Shown: one piece after another, positions 26,369 to 33,988 of the stretch
Position numbering within the stretch: the stretch's first letter is position 1
Layout: each line of letters opens with the position of its first letter
NCBI GenBank assembly: GCA_030018315.1
Contig: JASEGA010000015.1
Location: forward strand, 1 to 50,781
DNA: 50,781 nucleotides
Origin: a bacterium
GTDB taxonomy: Bacteria > Hydrothermota > UBA3073 > JACQXS01 > JAGMCI01
Reading direction: 5' to 3'
Notes under the pieces: model-generated
What the model saw: only the letters and a program-made list of their open reading frames with translations
Told to the model about the DNA's origin: nothing
Database searches by the model: none
Translations under genes and position numbers: made by a program

Positions 26369-26410
26369 ACCTCTGTCTATATCAATGACACTCTGTTTAC
26401 CTCAATTCAT
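26031..26410. repeat. Cluster of seven TCATTGATGTAGACAGAG-type direct repeats in coaE and at the polA stop
   Basis: Copies on the plus strand: 26031 (CTGTTTACCTCAATGAT), 26181 and 26259 (CTGTCTACATCAATGA), 26275 (CAGCTACATCAATGAT), 26293 (TATTTACCTCAATGAT), 26371 (CTGTCTATATCAATGAC) and 26391 (CTGTTTACCTCAAT). More copies lie directly after the stops of the PorV-like gene (32889-32907) and the TonB receptor gene (36860-36878). Confidence 0.8.
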
Positions 26411-28982
26411 ACCAGTTATCACCTACTCCTATCCTTACCACTACAGGGACTTCAAGTGGTAATGCATGCTTCATCTCATACTCTACAATAGATTTTACAT
26501 CCTCTACCTCTTCCTCAGGAACTTCAAATACAAGCTCATCATGTACCTGCATTATTATACGGGACTTGAATTTATGTAGCTTGTCGTAAATTCTTATCAT
26601 TGCTACCTTTATCATATCAGCTGCTGAGCCCTGAATAGGTGCATTGATAGCAGCACGCTCAGCAAATTCCCTTACACGAACATTATCTGAATTTATACCT
26701 TCTATCCAGCGCTTCCTACCAAGTAGTGTCTCAACATAACCAGTTTTACGTGCAAACTCTAAGTCTTTATCTATCCATTGTTTGACTCCCGGATATGTAA
26801 GAAAATAAGCAGCTATAAAAGTAGATGCCTCGTCTACATTTATACCAAGACGCTGTGATAACCCATAAGGACCCATCCCATAAATAATGCCAAAATTTAC
26901 TACCTTTGCATTGTCACGCTCCAATGAACTTACACGAGACTCAGGTATATTAAAGATTAATGAAGCAGTCTTTGTATGGATATCAGCACCAGAATTAAAG
27001 GCTTCAATTAGAGTGGAGTCTTTTGAAACTGATGCAAGTATCCTGAGCTCTATTTGTGAATAATCAGCTGAAAGAATACGCCAGCCACGATGCGCAATAA
27101 AACCCATACGAATTTCACGCTTCGGAATATTTTGAAGGTTTGGATTAGATGAAGATAACCTACCAGTAGCAGTGCCAGTTTGCTGCCAATTAGTATGTAC
27201 CCTGTCATACGAATCAGCAAGCAGTGGAATAGCATCAAGATAAGTAGACTTTAACTTGAACAGGTCGCGATACTCCAGAATCTTACGTGGTAGCTCATAA
27301 TCTTTGGCTAATTCTGTAAGAACATCTTGGTCAGTTGAATACCCTGTCTTTTTACGCTTTGACTTGGGTAGATTGAGCTTGTCAAAAAGTATATTGCTTA
27401 ATTGAATAGGTGACCTTAAATTAAAACGCTCTCCTGATAAAGAGTAAATTTCTGCCTCAATCTTATTTAATTTTAGCTCAACTTTACTGGATTCGGACAA
27501 AAAATAATTCTTGTCTATAAGGACACCTATGCGTTCCATATTTGAAAGAACACGAGCTAAAGGAATCTCTACATTAGTAAAAAGAGAGATTAGACCCTTA
27601 CTTTCAAGCTCAGTTTTCAGAATATTATAAAGAGGATAACACACAAAAGCACTATCCATAAGCCAGCTTACTATTTTATCTTGCCTGTCGGCAGACAGGT
27701 GGTCAGGAATACCTGTAAAACCTGCCTGACGGCAAGGCAGGTTTGCATTTTTCTTGCCTTTACCAGTATCTAAACTAGAAAGTGGAAAGCCAAGCCAAGT
27801 GAGAGCAATGTTATCAATAGAGTGCTCCTTTAATTCAGGCTTTAATAAATAATCTGCTATACTTAGGTCAAAAACATTGCCTTTAATATCAAATTTTTTA
27901 AACAATGATTTAGAATCGGGTACAATTTTACAAATGGATGGATTTTCTACCAGTGATACAATTACATTTTCTACCCCCTTACCTACAAAAACTATGCCTT
28001 TTTCGTTAGCAAGAGAAAAATAATAGCCAAATGACACTATACTTACTTTGTCCTTTACTGATTTTAAAAACTTAGCCAAATCTGTTACAACTTTGTATTC
28101 TTCAGGCTTGTAATGTAGGGGCAACTCTTGTGGTTGCCCAGACGTCAGTTTCTTTATTATTGAGAAAAACTCAAGCTCAGTTAAAATTTTGAAAAGTGCT
28201 TTGTTATCAGGAACACCTATTTTCAAATCATTAGGCTCTATTTTAAGAGATGCTTCAGTTTGAATAGTTGCAAGCTCCTTTGAAAGTAAAGCTTGCTCCT
28301 TAAAATTATTAAGAGCTGACTTCACCTTTTCTGATTCAATTTTAGATATGTTTTCAAATATATCTTTTAGACTACCAAATTGTGAGATTAATTTAGTAGC
28401 TGTCTTATTACCTATTCCTGGGACACCTGGAATATTATCTATTGTATCACCTGTAAGACCAAGAAAATCAGTCACCCATTGTGAAGGTATACCTAATTTA
28501 GATTGAGCTGAAACAAATTCAAAACTGCGTGGACTGAGAATCTTTATACCGAGAAATTCAAGCTGTAGAAAATCTTTGTCATCAGAAAAAATTATCACAT
28601 CAAATCCTTTAGAATGTGCCTTCTTTGCTATTGTCCCTATAACATCATCTGCTTCTATACCCTCCTCTTCAATCAGCTGTATACCTAAACACTTGACAAT
28701 TTCTTTTATTACAGGAAGCTGTGAAACTAACTCTGGAGGTGCTTTTGGACGAGTAGCTTTGTATTCCTTAAATTGTTTATGCCTAAAACTAGGTGCACTG
28801 GAGTCAAAGCTAACAAGTAAATATTCTGGTTTCTTTTCGTTTAATAATTTAAGTAGAGAATTCACAAACCCAAATACAGCAGAGGTATTTTCACCTTTTG
28901 AATTACGGAGCGGGTTGCGAATGAATGCAAAGAATGAGCGATAGGCAAGCGAAGTGCCATCTACAAGCCATAAAGTCTTCAC
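26397..28982 (-). CDS. polA: DNA polymerase I
   Basis: 861 aa. The 5'-3' exonuclease domain is ~1-270 (EGIEADDVIGTIA, SDDKDFLQL, GVPGIGNKTATKLI). The 3'-5' exonuclease-like region ~290-470 lacks the visible DxE acidic pair and is probably inactive. The polymerase domain has motif A DYSQIELR (D640), motif B RDNAKVVNFGIIYG (R689, K693) and motif C VHDE (H814-D815). Three palindromic inserts are in frame: GQPQELP (282-288) in the linker, and NLPCRQAG plus LSADRQ (414-434) in the degenerate exonuclease domain. The last codons and TAA lie in another repeat. Overlaps the upstream PAP2 gene by 4 bp. Confidence 0.97.
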   Translation of the reverse strand: MKTLWLVDGTSLAYRSFFAFIRNPLRNSKGENTSAVFGFVNSLLKLLNEKKPEYLLVSFDSSAPSFRHKQFKEYKATRPKAPPELVSQLPVIKEIVKCLGIQLIEEEGIEADDVIGTIAKKAHSKGFDVIIFSDDKDFLQLEFLGIKILSPRSFEFVSAQSKLGIPSQWVTDFLGLTGDTIDNIPGVPGIGNKTATKLISQFGSLKDIFENISKIESEKVKSALNNFKEQALLSKELATIQTEASLKIEPNDLKIGVPDNKALFKILTELEFFSIIKKLTSGQPQELPLHYKPEEYKVVTDLAKFLKSVKDKVSIVSFGYYFSLANEKGIVFVGKGVENVIVSLVENPSICKIVPDSKSLFKKFDIKGNVFDLSIADYLLKPELKEHSIDNIALTWLGFPLSSLDTGKGKKNANLPCRQAGFTGIPDHLSADRQDKIVSWLMDSAFVCYPLYNILKTELESKGLISLFTNVEIPLARVLSNMERIGVLIDKNYFLSESSKVELKLNKIEAEIYSLSGERFNLRSPIQLSNILFDKLNLPKSKRKKTGYSTDQDVLTELAKDYELPRKILEYRDLFKLKSTYLDAIPLLADSYDRVHTNWQQTGTATGRLSSSNPNLQNIPKREIRMGFIAHRGWRILSADYSQIELRILASVSKDSTLIEAFNSGADIHTKTASLIFNIPESRVSSLERDNAKVVNFGIIYGMGPYGLSQRLGINVDEASTFIAAYFLTYPGVKQWIDKDLEFARKTGYVETLLGRKRWIEGINSDNVRVREFAERAAINAPIQGSAADMIKVAMIRIYDKLHKFKSRIIMQVHDELVFEVPEEEVEDVKSIVEYEMKHALPLEVPVVVRIGVGDNWYELR
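27684..27744. repeat. Bipartite palindromic element inside polA
   Basis: Part B is CCTGTC-GGCA-GACAGG (27684-27699). Part A has 10-bp arms AAACCTGCCT/AGGCAGGTTT (27718-27744). Together they encode about 21 residues in frame. The composite is the reverse complement of the pair at the ispG 3' end (21800-21853). Confidence 0.85.
28119..28139. repeat. In-frame palindrome GGGCAAC/GTTGCCC in polA
   Basis: 7-bp perfect arms with a 7-nt loop, encoding GQPQELP at residues 282-288, in the linker between the two N-terminal domains. Confidence 0.75.
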
Positions 28983-29662
28983 TGGTGTAATTTAGATATT
29001 GTCCTCCCTACCGATATACCTATTAGACTGCCAACAAAGATATCAGATGCCCAGTGCTTGTCATCATTTACACGCGAAAGTCCAACTACAGTAGCTACCC
29101 CATAAGCTAAACCACCAATTATTGGATTCTTATATTCATCAGTTATACAGGAGGCAATGGAGAATGCAGTACTCGTATGTCCTGATGGGAAAGAGTGGTT
29201 ATCGGAGTAGATGCTAGGAGGAGAACAAGAAAATGCGCCTTTCTCCATATAGGGACGACTCCTACCAATCAAGCATTTAATAGCCCCTACAATAGCAGTC
29301 GAAATCAATGCACTCTCACCACTTAGAAGGGCTGCCTTTTTTAACTTTGTATTGCTTGTAATACAACCATAGAGGTAAACACTACCTAACATAAGCGCAG
29401 CGCCCTCAGCCCCCAAAGGCCTAAATATATCATCAATTTTATCAGTTGTAGAACTACGCCTACTTTGTGAGAAATTGCGTATCGTCTCATCATTAGATGC
29501 AAAACTACCAGTAGCTACTAAGACACAAGAGAACTTAGCCCAATCTCCCGTATCCCACCTCAAAGGCGAACTAATTATATGCCTAGCATCTGGATAAAAA
29601 CTTCTCCACCAATCCATAGAATTAATGTCCCAAGAACAAACTATTAAAATTAAATAAAGCAT
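28979..29662 (-). CDS. PAP2-family membrane phosphatase
   Basis: 227 aa from ATG 29662 (MLYLILIVCSWDINS); an ATG at 29695 would add residues encoded by repeat DNA. The three phosphatase motifs are all present: KCLIGRSRP, FPSGHTSTAF and SRVNDDKHWASDI. They belong to lipid phosphatases of the undecaprenyl-pyrophosphate/phosphatidic acid type, with several membrane segments. It overlaps polA (ATGA-type) downstream and the DUF763 gene upstream. Confidence 0.85.
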   Translation of the reverse strand: MLYLILIVCSWDINSMDWWRSFYPDARHIISSPLRWDTGDWAKFSCVLVATGSFASNDETIRNFSQSRRSSTTDKIDDIFRPLGAEGAALMLGSVYLYGCITSNTKLKKAALLSGESALISTAIVGAIKCLIGRSRPYMEKGAFSCSPPSIYSDNHSFPSGHTSTAFSIASCITDEYKNPIIGGLAYGVATVVGLSRVNDDKHWASDIFVGSLIGISVGRTISKLHQ

Positions 29663-30801
29663 TTCATATTTGAATTTTGGTTTGTCATTTTGCATTTTGA
29701 TTTTTGATATTTAATATTACTATTGTATATCTTATTTAACCGTCTAAGGGCATCAAGTTTATCTCTATCACCAAGCTTGGCATGTGAAATTGCACGCTCC
29801 AAAGCTGATATGGTACGCTCGTAATTTTTTCTATCTACTGGATACGGATGACCATCTTTACCACCATGAGCATAGCTAAAGCGGGCAGGGTCAGTAAAAC
29901 TTGGTGCCTCCCCATATATAATTTCACTTGCTAAAGAAAGTGCTCTTATAGTCTTGGGACCCACACCTGTAAGTCCTAATAAAGTCTCAAAATCAGCTGC
30001 CTGGCGCTCATAAGTTTTTTCAAAAATATGATAAAGCCTATCCGGATTTATATCACGAAGAAAAATTTCATGATGAGATGGGAGATGTAGAGACTGTAAC
30101 TTCTTCAACTTATGCACTAATTTATCAGGCGGCGTCCTTGATAACTCAGTTGATACTATCCGATTACCTTCATGCCCTTTTGCTACTGTATTTAATACAA
30201 GCTTTTCAATATGAGTTGCCAAAATTGCATTGTGAGGGTCGTCTACAAACGAACAATGCGCAAGTGGATTAGTAGTTAACCAATGGTAGCGTCTTGCAAA
30301 ACAGGATTCTAAATTCATACCCTGCTGCACTACTGCCCATGCACCATCTTTAGTAAAAAAGAAAGTATGATGATAAATCTGATACCCATCCTGTAAACCT
30401 GATGAGTCCACTTTGGCAGCCATCCTTGAAGCATATATAAGTGGCTCAGGTGTTATATTTATAAATTTACTCTTATTTTCTATTTCTTCAGCTGTCTTCC
30501 TTGATGCTCTACCTTTACCACCAGCAACAAATATTCCTAAGTCAGCCTCAATACCTTTCAACCCTTCCTTTAGTGCACCACATACAGTTGTCGTCAAACC
30601 TGATGAATGCCAGTCAAACCCAAGAAGTGCACCAAGAGACTGAAACCAGAAAGGTGAAGCTATCTTATCCAAAAAATCAACTGACCCAAACTCGTTTACA
30701 ATTATAATTGCTATCTCACGAGCAAGCCGCCGCATACGCTCAAATAGCCAAGCAGGCGCCTTCCCGTAATGGAGAGGTAAATCAGCTACCCCAGTCCTCA
30801 T
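29650..30801 (-). CDS. DUF763 protein
   Basis: 383 aa. MRTGVADLPLHYGKAPAWLFERMRRLAREI is the hallmark start of DUF763. LLGFDWHSSGLTTTVCGALKEGL, DGAWAVVQQGMN and GLTGVGPKTIRALSLASEIIYG (a helix-hairpin-helix-like segment, ~275-300) follow. Found mostly in archaea and thermophilic bacteria; a nucleic-acid role is plausible from the HhH-like segment but unproven. The last ~20 residues come from an AT-rich repeat. It is first in the unit DUF763, PAP2, polA, coaE. Confidence 0.85.
   Translation of the reverse strand: MRTGVADLPLHYGKAPAWLFERMRRLAREIAIIIVNEFGSVDFLDKIASPFWFQSLGALLGFDWHSSGLTTTVCGALKEGLKGIEADLGIFVAGGKGRASRKTAEEIENKSKFINITPEPLIYASRMAAKVDSSGLQDGYQIYHHTFFFTKDGAWAVVQQGMNLESCFARRYHWLTTNPLAHCSFVDDPHNAILATHIEKLVLNTVAKGHEGNRIVSTELSRTPPDKLVHKLKKLQSLHLPSHHEIFLRDINPDRLYHIFEKTYERQAADFETLLGLTGVGPKTIRALSLASEIIYGEAPSFTDPARFSYAHGGKDGHPYPVDRKNYERTISALERAISHAKLGDRDKLDALRRLNKIYNSNIKYQKSKCKMTNQNSNMKCFI
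29670..29719. repeat. AT-rich interspersed repeat (AAAATCAAAATGCAAAATGA type) at a gene junction
   Basis: This low-complexity element carries the last ~20 codons of the DUF763 gene (KYQKSKCKMTNQNSN) and the possible early start of the PAP2 gene, in two different frames. Confidence 0.6.
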
Positions 30802-30809
30802 ATTTAAAA

Positions 30810-30838
30810 ATAATAACTGTATTTAAACTGCTTGTCAA
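30810..30838 (-). promoter_or_regulatory. Promoter of the DUF763-polA unit, near-leaderless
   Basis: Minus strand TTGACA (30838-30833), a 17-bp spacer and TATTAT (30815-30810), 8 nt before the ATG at 30801. No Shine-Dalgarno sequence. Confidence 0.6.
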
Positions 30839-30874
30839 ACTATTTTTATTGGTTTGTAAGGTGGTGATGTAGCA

Positions 30875-30982
30875 CGGGAGTTTATCTCCCGCTTAAAAGA
30901 ATCTACTCCAAGACCAAAAGAGGTAATTTTACTGTTGTCCCTAGTGTCTCTACTGTCATTGCGAGCGATAGCGAAGCAATCT
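30875..30982. repeat. Two intergenic palindromic repeats
   Basis: CGGGAG-TTTAT-CTCCCG (30875-30891) and the imperfect inverted repeat TGTCATTGCGAGCGATAGCG...GCAATCT (30955-30982). The second is the same family as the element translated in the gene at 33989 and the one between korA and korB. Confidence 0.7.
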
Positions 30983-30986
30983 ATCC

Positions 30987-31520
30987 TCAAAGCTTCTTTC
31001 TTGGTTCCACTATTACTTCCTTTTTTGATAAATTATAGCCAATAAATGCACCTATAGGTAGAGAAAAGCCTATAAGTTTGTCAAATTCACTTGATTTTAT
31101 TTTAAGCACTCTTTTTGCCCCAATCAACACTAATGGGAATGAAACTGCCCCAATAAGTGTAGTAAAATACCTACTTTCATCATACTGTTGCCCCACTTTC
31201 CATACCCCAAATGTAGCTCCAAGTGTATACAGCGAGAAGCCACCGATTAAGGCAGCATCTTCTGTCCCCCATATCGCATAGCCTAATATAGTGCCTATGC
31301 ACCAGCCAATACCACCAAGGACATAGCCAGCAGCCAGTTCATTTAAGTACTTGGAGTAGGTTGGAAATTTAGCAGTTGTATCTACTGTCCAAACTGGTTG
31401 AGATGAAGCTAAAAATGTAGGGGTTTGATTTATCAAACCCGAATATTTATTGGACACAATAACTTGTGCCTCCTCATTATTAATACATAGCAAAAAGAGA
31501 ATAGCACTCCAAGAAATCAT
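30987..31520 (-). CDS. Hypothetical exported/membrane protein
   Basis: 177 aa. N-terminal hydrophobic segment (SWSAILFLLCI), then glycine-rich hydrophobic stretches (LAAGYVLGGIGWCIGTILGYAIWG, LIGGFSLYTLGATFGVW, FDKLIGFSLPIGAFIGYNL), perhaps a small outer- or inner-membrane protein. I do not recognise the family. Residues 28-34 (GLINQTP) come from an in-frame palindrome just after the signal-like segment. It has its own near-leaderless promoter. Confidence 0.6.
   Translation of the reverse strand: MISWSAILFLLCINNEEAQVIVSNKYSGLINQTPTFLASSQPVWTVDTTAKFPTYSKYLNELAAGYVLGGIGWCIGTILGYAIWGTEDAALIGGFSLYTLGATFGVWKVGQQYDESRYFTTLIGAVSFPLVLIGAKRVLKIKSSEFDKLIGFSLPIGAFIGYNLSKKEVIVEPRKKL
31421..31440. repeat. 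In-frame palindrome GGGTTTGAT/ATCAAACCC
   Basis: 9-bp arms around TT, encoding GLINQT; copy of the element at 14993-15016. Confidence 0.85.
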
Positions 31521-31526
31521 AGGTAA

Positions 31527-31555
31527 TACATATTACTTTGTTAAAACTTTGTCAA
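31527..31555 (-). promoter_or_regulatory. Promoter of the 177-aa gene, leaderless arrangement
   Basis: Minus strand TTGACA (31555-31550), a 17-bp spacer and TATGTA (31532-31527), 6 nt before the ATG at 31520, without a Shine-Dalgarno sequence. Confidence 0.5.
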
Positions 31556-31692
31556 GTTTTTTGTATTTTTTTCAAAAAACAGCCTCTCTAATTCATATAA
31601 AGTTTTAACAAAATACTGTTACAGTTTTACTATGAGATTAAAAATAACTTTATTTCGCTCCGGATTTCGCTTAATACAAAATCCGTATTCAG

Positions 31693-32853
31693 CTATTTAA
31701 TAAAGTGCAACGTCTCATGGCCACTGGTTACAGCATTAGCTTCTGAGCAGTTGTCCATAAGCTTTATTGTAAAAGAACAGTCTTTTAATGTATCAAACAC
31801 AACATCATCTGTGTAAAATGTGTTGAATACCCTCCTTAACTCTACAACCCATACACCATCAGTCCAGGAAGCGGCTGCAACAATGTCTGCTTTACTTTGA
31901 GAAGGTGTGCGTAGAATATATACTGGAATAACCCTCGGACCAAGAGAATCTACTTTAGTCCAGACATGATTACTTATATTATACACTACTCCAAGTGAAT
32001 CATAATTAGCTGCCCAAATAGAATCAACATTTAGACCTGTGACATTGGTACCTTCACCAGATTGCAGAATCATCAAATCTATGAACTCTTTGGGTGAAGG
32101 TTGCATCTCTCTTGGTGCAGTTGTGTCAGCATTTGCATTTAGGGAGTAGCAACTTGTGCCATTGTCATCCATAATAATTGCATTTTTAAGATACTTATCA
32201 TCTGCATACCCAACAAATGTAAATTTACGTGATTTTATATGGCATACAAGGTTGATTGGGTCAAGTACCCATGTGGTCTCAGGTGGTGTAACTGTGGTAT
32301 CTATATATGCTATCTCAGTATCTGCCTCAAATACTGTAGTATCTATCTGAATATCCTGTAATGCTCCTCCGGGTATATCAGTTGTGCTTCGTGAGCCCAA
32401 AGTTTTAGCTGCACCTATATACCAGATATCTTTATCAATCCCTGTATTTGGAGTATCCCATACGAGCTCAATCGCATCTTCGTACAATGCACTTTTTGAC
32501 CATGCGGAATTAGAGTATAACCATGACCCATTAGCTACGATACCAAAACTTGCATCTTGCCATGTAGCAAGAAGCCATAAATAGCCAGCAGTGGAGTCAG
32601 GATATGGAGACCAAACTGCTTTCATGGTAACTATCTTAGTCCCAATAATTACCTCTCTTGCAGGCGCAAATGTCCAAGCCGGGTCAGAGGCATCACCATC
32701 TACTTTTGGAGGCGATGTCGGAAACCTGATAGCATTGAGTAAAGATGTATCATAGGTTGGCGGTTGGGTTGGCTTCTTCTCACACCCAATAAAAAGACAC
32801 AGATAGCTACAGATAATAACACAAATAAATACACAGATTTTTCTGCTCTTCAT
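31693..32853 (-). CDS. Lipoprotein with ethylbenzene-dehydrogenase-like haem-binding domain
   Basis: 386 aa. Signal peptide with lipobox FIGC (Cys24). The domain PKVDGDASDPAWTFAPA, TMKAVWSPYPDSTAGYLWLLATWQDASF, YEDAIELVWDTPNTGID and FVGYADDKYLKNAI follows the plan of the cytochrome c-552/DMSO reductase-like (EB_dh) haem-binding domain, a CBM9-like beta sandwich. It may instead bind carbohydrate. It has an AAAGGAGGTG Shine-Dalgarno sequence and is last in the TonB receptor, CTD cargo, PorV-like, lipoprotein run, suggesting they act at one surface complex. Confidence 0.65.
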   Translation of the reverse strand: MKSRKICVFICVIICSYLCLFIGCEKKPTQPPTYDTSLLNAIRFPTSPPKVDGDASDPAWTFAPAREVIIGTKIVTMKAVWSPYPDSTAGYLWLLATWQDASFGIVANGSWLYSNSAWSKSALYEDAIELVWDTPNTGIDKDIWYIGAAKTLGSRSTTDIPGGALQDIQIDTTVFEADTEIAYIDTTVTPPETTWVLDPINLVCHIKSRKFTFVGYADDKYLKNAIIMDDNGTSCYSLNANADTTAPREMQPSPKEFIDLMILQSGEGTNVTGLNVDSIWAANYDSLGVVYNISNHVWTKVDSLGPRVIPVYILRTPSQSKADIVAAASWTDGVWVVELRRVFNTFYTDDVVFDTLKDCSFTIKLMDNCSEANAVTSGHETLHFIK

Positions 32854-32888
32854 CTAACACCTCCTTTAATCATTGGGATAGACTCAAC

Positions 32889-32907
32889 CTCTGTCTACAT
32901 CAATGAT
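32889..32907. repeat. Copy of the ATCATTGATGTAGACAGAG repeat at a gene end
   Basis: Directly abuts the stop codon of the PorV-like gene (32908-32910). Same sequence as the copies in coaE. Confidence 0.8.
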
Positions 32908-33972
32908 TTAAAATACAAACCCAAGTGACACACGATGCATCAAGCCAAGCCGACCAAGGTCTTGACCTGCATAGTCAACTTTAAGAAATTGACCCCCAAG
33001 CCCATAATTGATACCCATACCAAAAGTGAAAGCTTCACGACTATTTAACCTGTCCTTATACATACCGGGATTGTATTTATAGCCAGCTCTTAATGCTAAA
33101 ATTTTATTCCATACATATTCAGCACCAAACATTAATAATTCTTTGCTATCGTTAGGATGAGAAAAGTCAAAAGAGGCAGTCAGAAGATTTTGCTCATCCT
33201 CTAATAGGTTATAAGCAAACCCCATTATGAAATTAAGAGGAAGAGGATAAGCGGAGGTCATTTTTTCTACATCCGTTGTTGCATAATTACTTGGCCATGA
33301 TGTATCTGACCAAAGAACTTGTAGTTGCTTTCCATGAAATGCCATGTCTGGACCAAAGTTTGATATCATCAGTGCCCATCTGAGGCTACCGAAACCCGGT
33401 CGATACAGTGTACCAAAATCAAAACATAACCCATTTGAAGACATATCCCAAATCGCTTCTTGAATATATTTTGCATTCATACCAAATGAGAACCTATCTG
33501 TGAAGTTCCTGGCATAAGAGAGAGCAAAAGCAAGGTCACTTGCACCAAACTTGTTTCCTGTGCTATCCGGCTCGTATATTGTTGTTTCTTCCATCTCACC
33601 CATACTTAGAACTGTAACACCTACACCTACTGACCCAAATAATCCTAATGGAGCTACATAGCCAACAAAGTCGTTTCTAATGTCTGCAATCCAATCAACA
33701 TCGCAAATAAGTAATTCAGGCCTTTCCATTAACGCTATACCTGCCGGATTCCAATATAAAGCAGAAGCATCATTTGCAAGTGCAGTGTAGGCACCACCCA
33801 TCCCCATTGCACGACTTCCTATTCCTATTTTCAAAAACTGTGCACCTGACATGCCAACCTTTGAAAGCCCAAATGATAAACATGGATAGAGACAGAAAAA
33901 AAGCATAGATAAACACAGAGTTGTAAGGGTTTGATTAATCAAACCCCTACATAATTTTGAGCTTACTGACAT
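32908..33972 (-). CDS. PorV/PorQ-family outer-membrane beta-barrel protein
   Basis: 354 aa. AQFLKIGIGSRAMGMGGAYTALANDASALYWNPAGIA is the PorV/PorQ (UPF0164) signature, followed by alternating beta-barrel strands and a C-terminal aromatic (LGFVF). In Bacteroidetes PorV receives type IX cargo after the outer-membrane step. Three or four window genes carry matching C-terminal domains, so this may be the shuttle for them. Part of the signal peptide (RGLINQTL, 9-16) is encoded by a palindrome. Shine-Dalgarno AGGAGG at the right distance. Confidence 0.8.
   Translation of the reverse strand: MSVSSKLCRGLINQTLTTLCLSMLFFCLYPCLSFGLSKVGMSGAQFLKIGIGSRAMGMGGAYTALANDASALYWNPAGIALMERPELLICDVDWIADIRNDFVGYVAPLGLFGSVGVGVTVLSMGEMEETTIYEPDSTGNKFGASDLAFALSYARNFTDRFSFGMNAKYIQEAIWDMSSNGLCFDFGTLYRPGFGSLRWALMISNFGPDMAFHGKQLQVLWSDTSWPSNYATTDVEKMTSAYPLPLNFIMGFAYNLLEDEQNLLTASFDFSHPNDSKELLMFGAEYVWNKILALRAGYKYNPGMYKDRLNSREAFTFGMGINYGLGGQFLKVDYAGQDLGRLGLMHRVSLGFVF
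33927..33946. repeat. In-frame 20-bp perfect palindrome (half GGGTTTGATT) in the PorV-like signal peptide
   Basis: Third copy of the GLINQT element, here forming the n-region/h-region junction of a signal peptide. Confidence 0.9.
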
Positions 33973-33988
33973 TTTGCCTCCTTTTTAA

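Noticed and set aside
26031-26410. CRISPR array
   Set aside because: Repeats are short, irregularly spaced and inside coaE coding sequence; no cas genes.
25947-26462. 171-codon plus-strand frame over coaE
   Set aside because: Ser/Thr-rich translation created by the direct repeats and antisense to CoaE motifs.
31661-31685. CGGATTT/AAATCCG hairpin as terminator of the lipoprotein operon
   Set aside because: Arms fit but the minus-strand sequence after it has no clear T-run.
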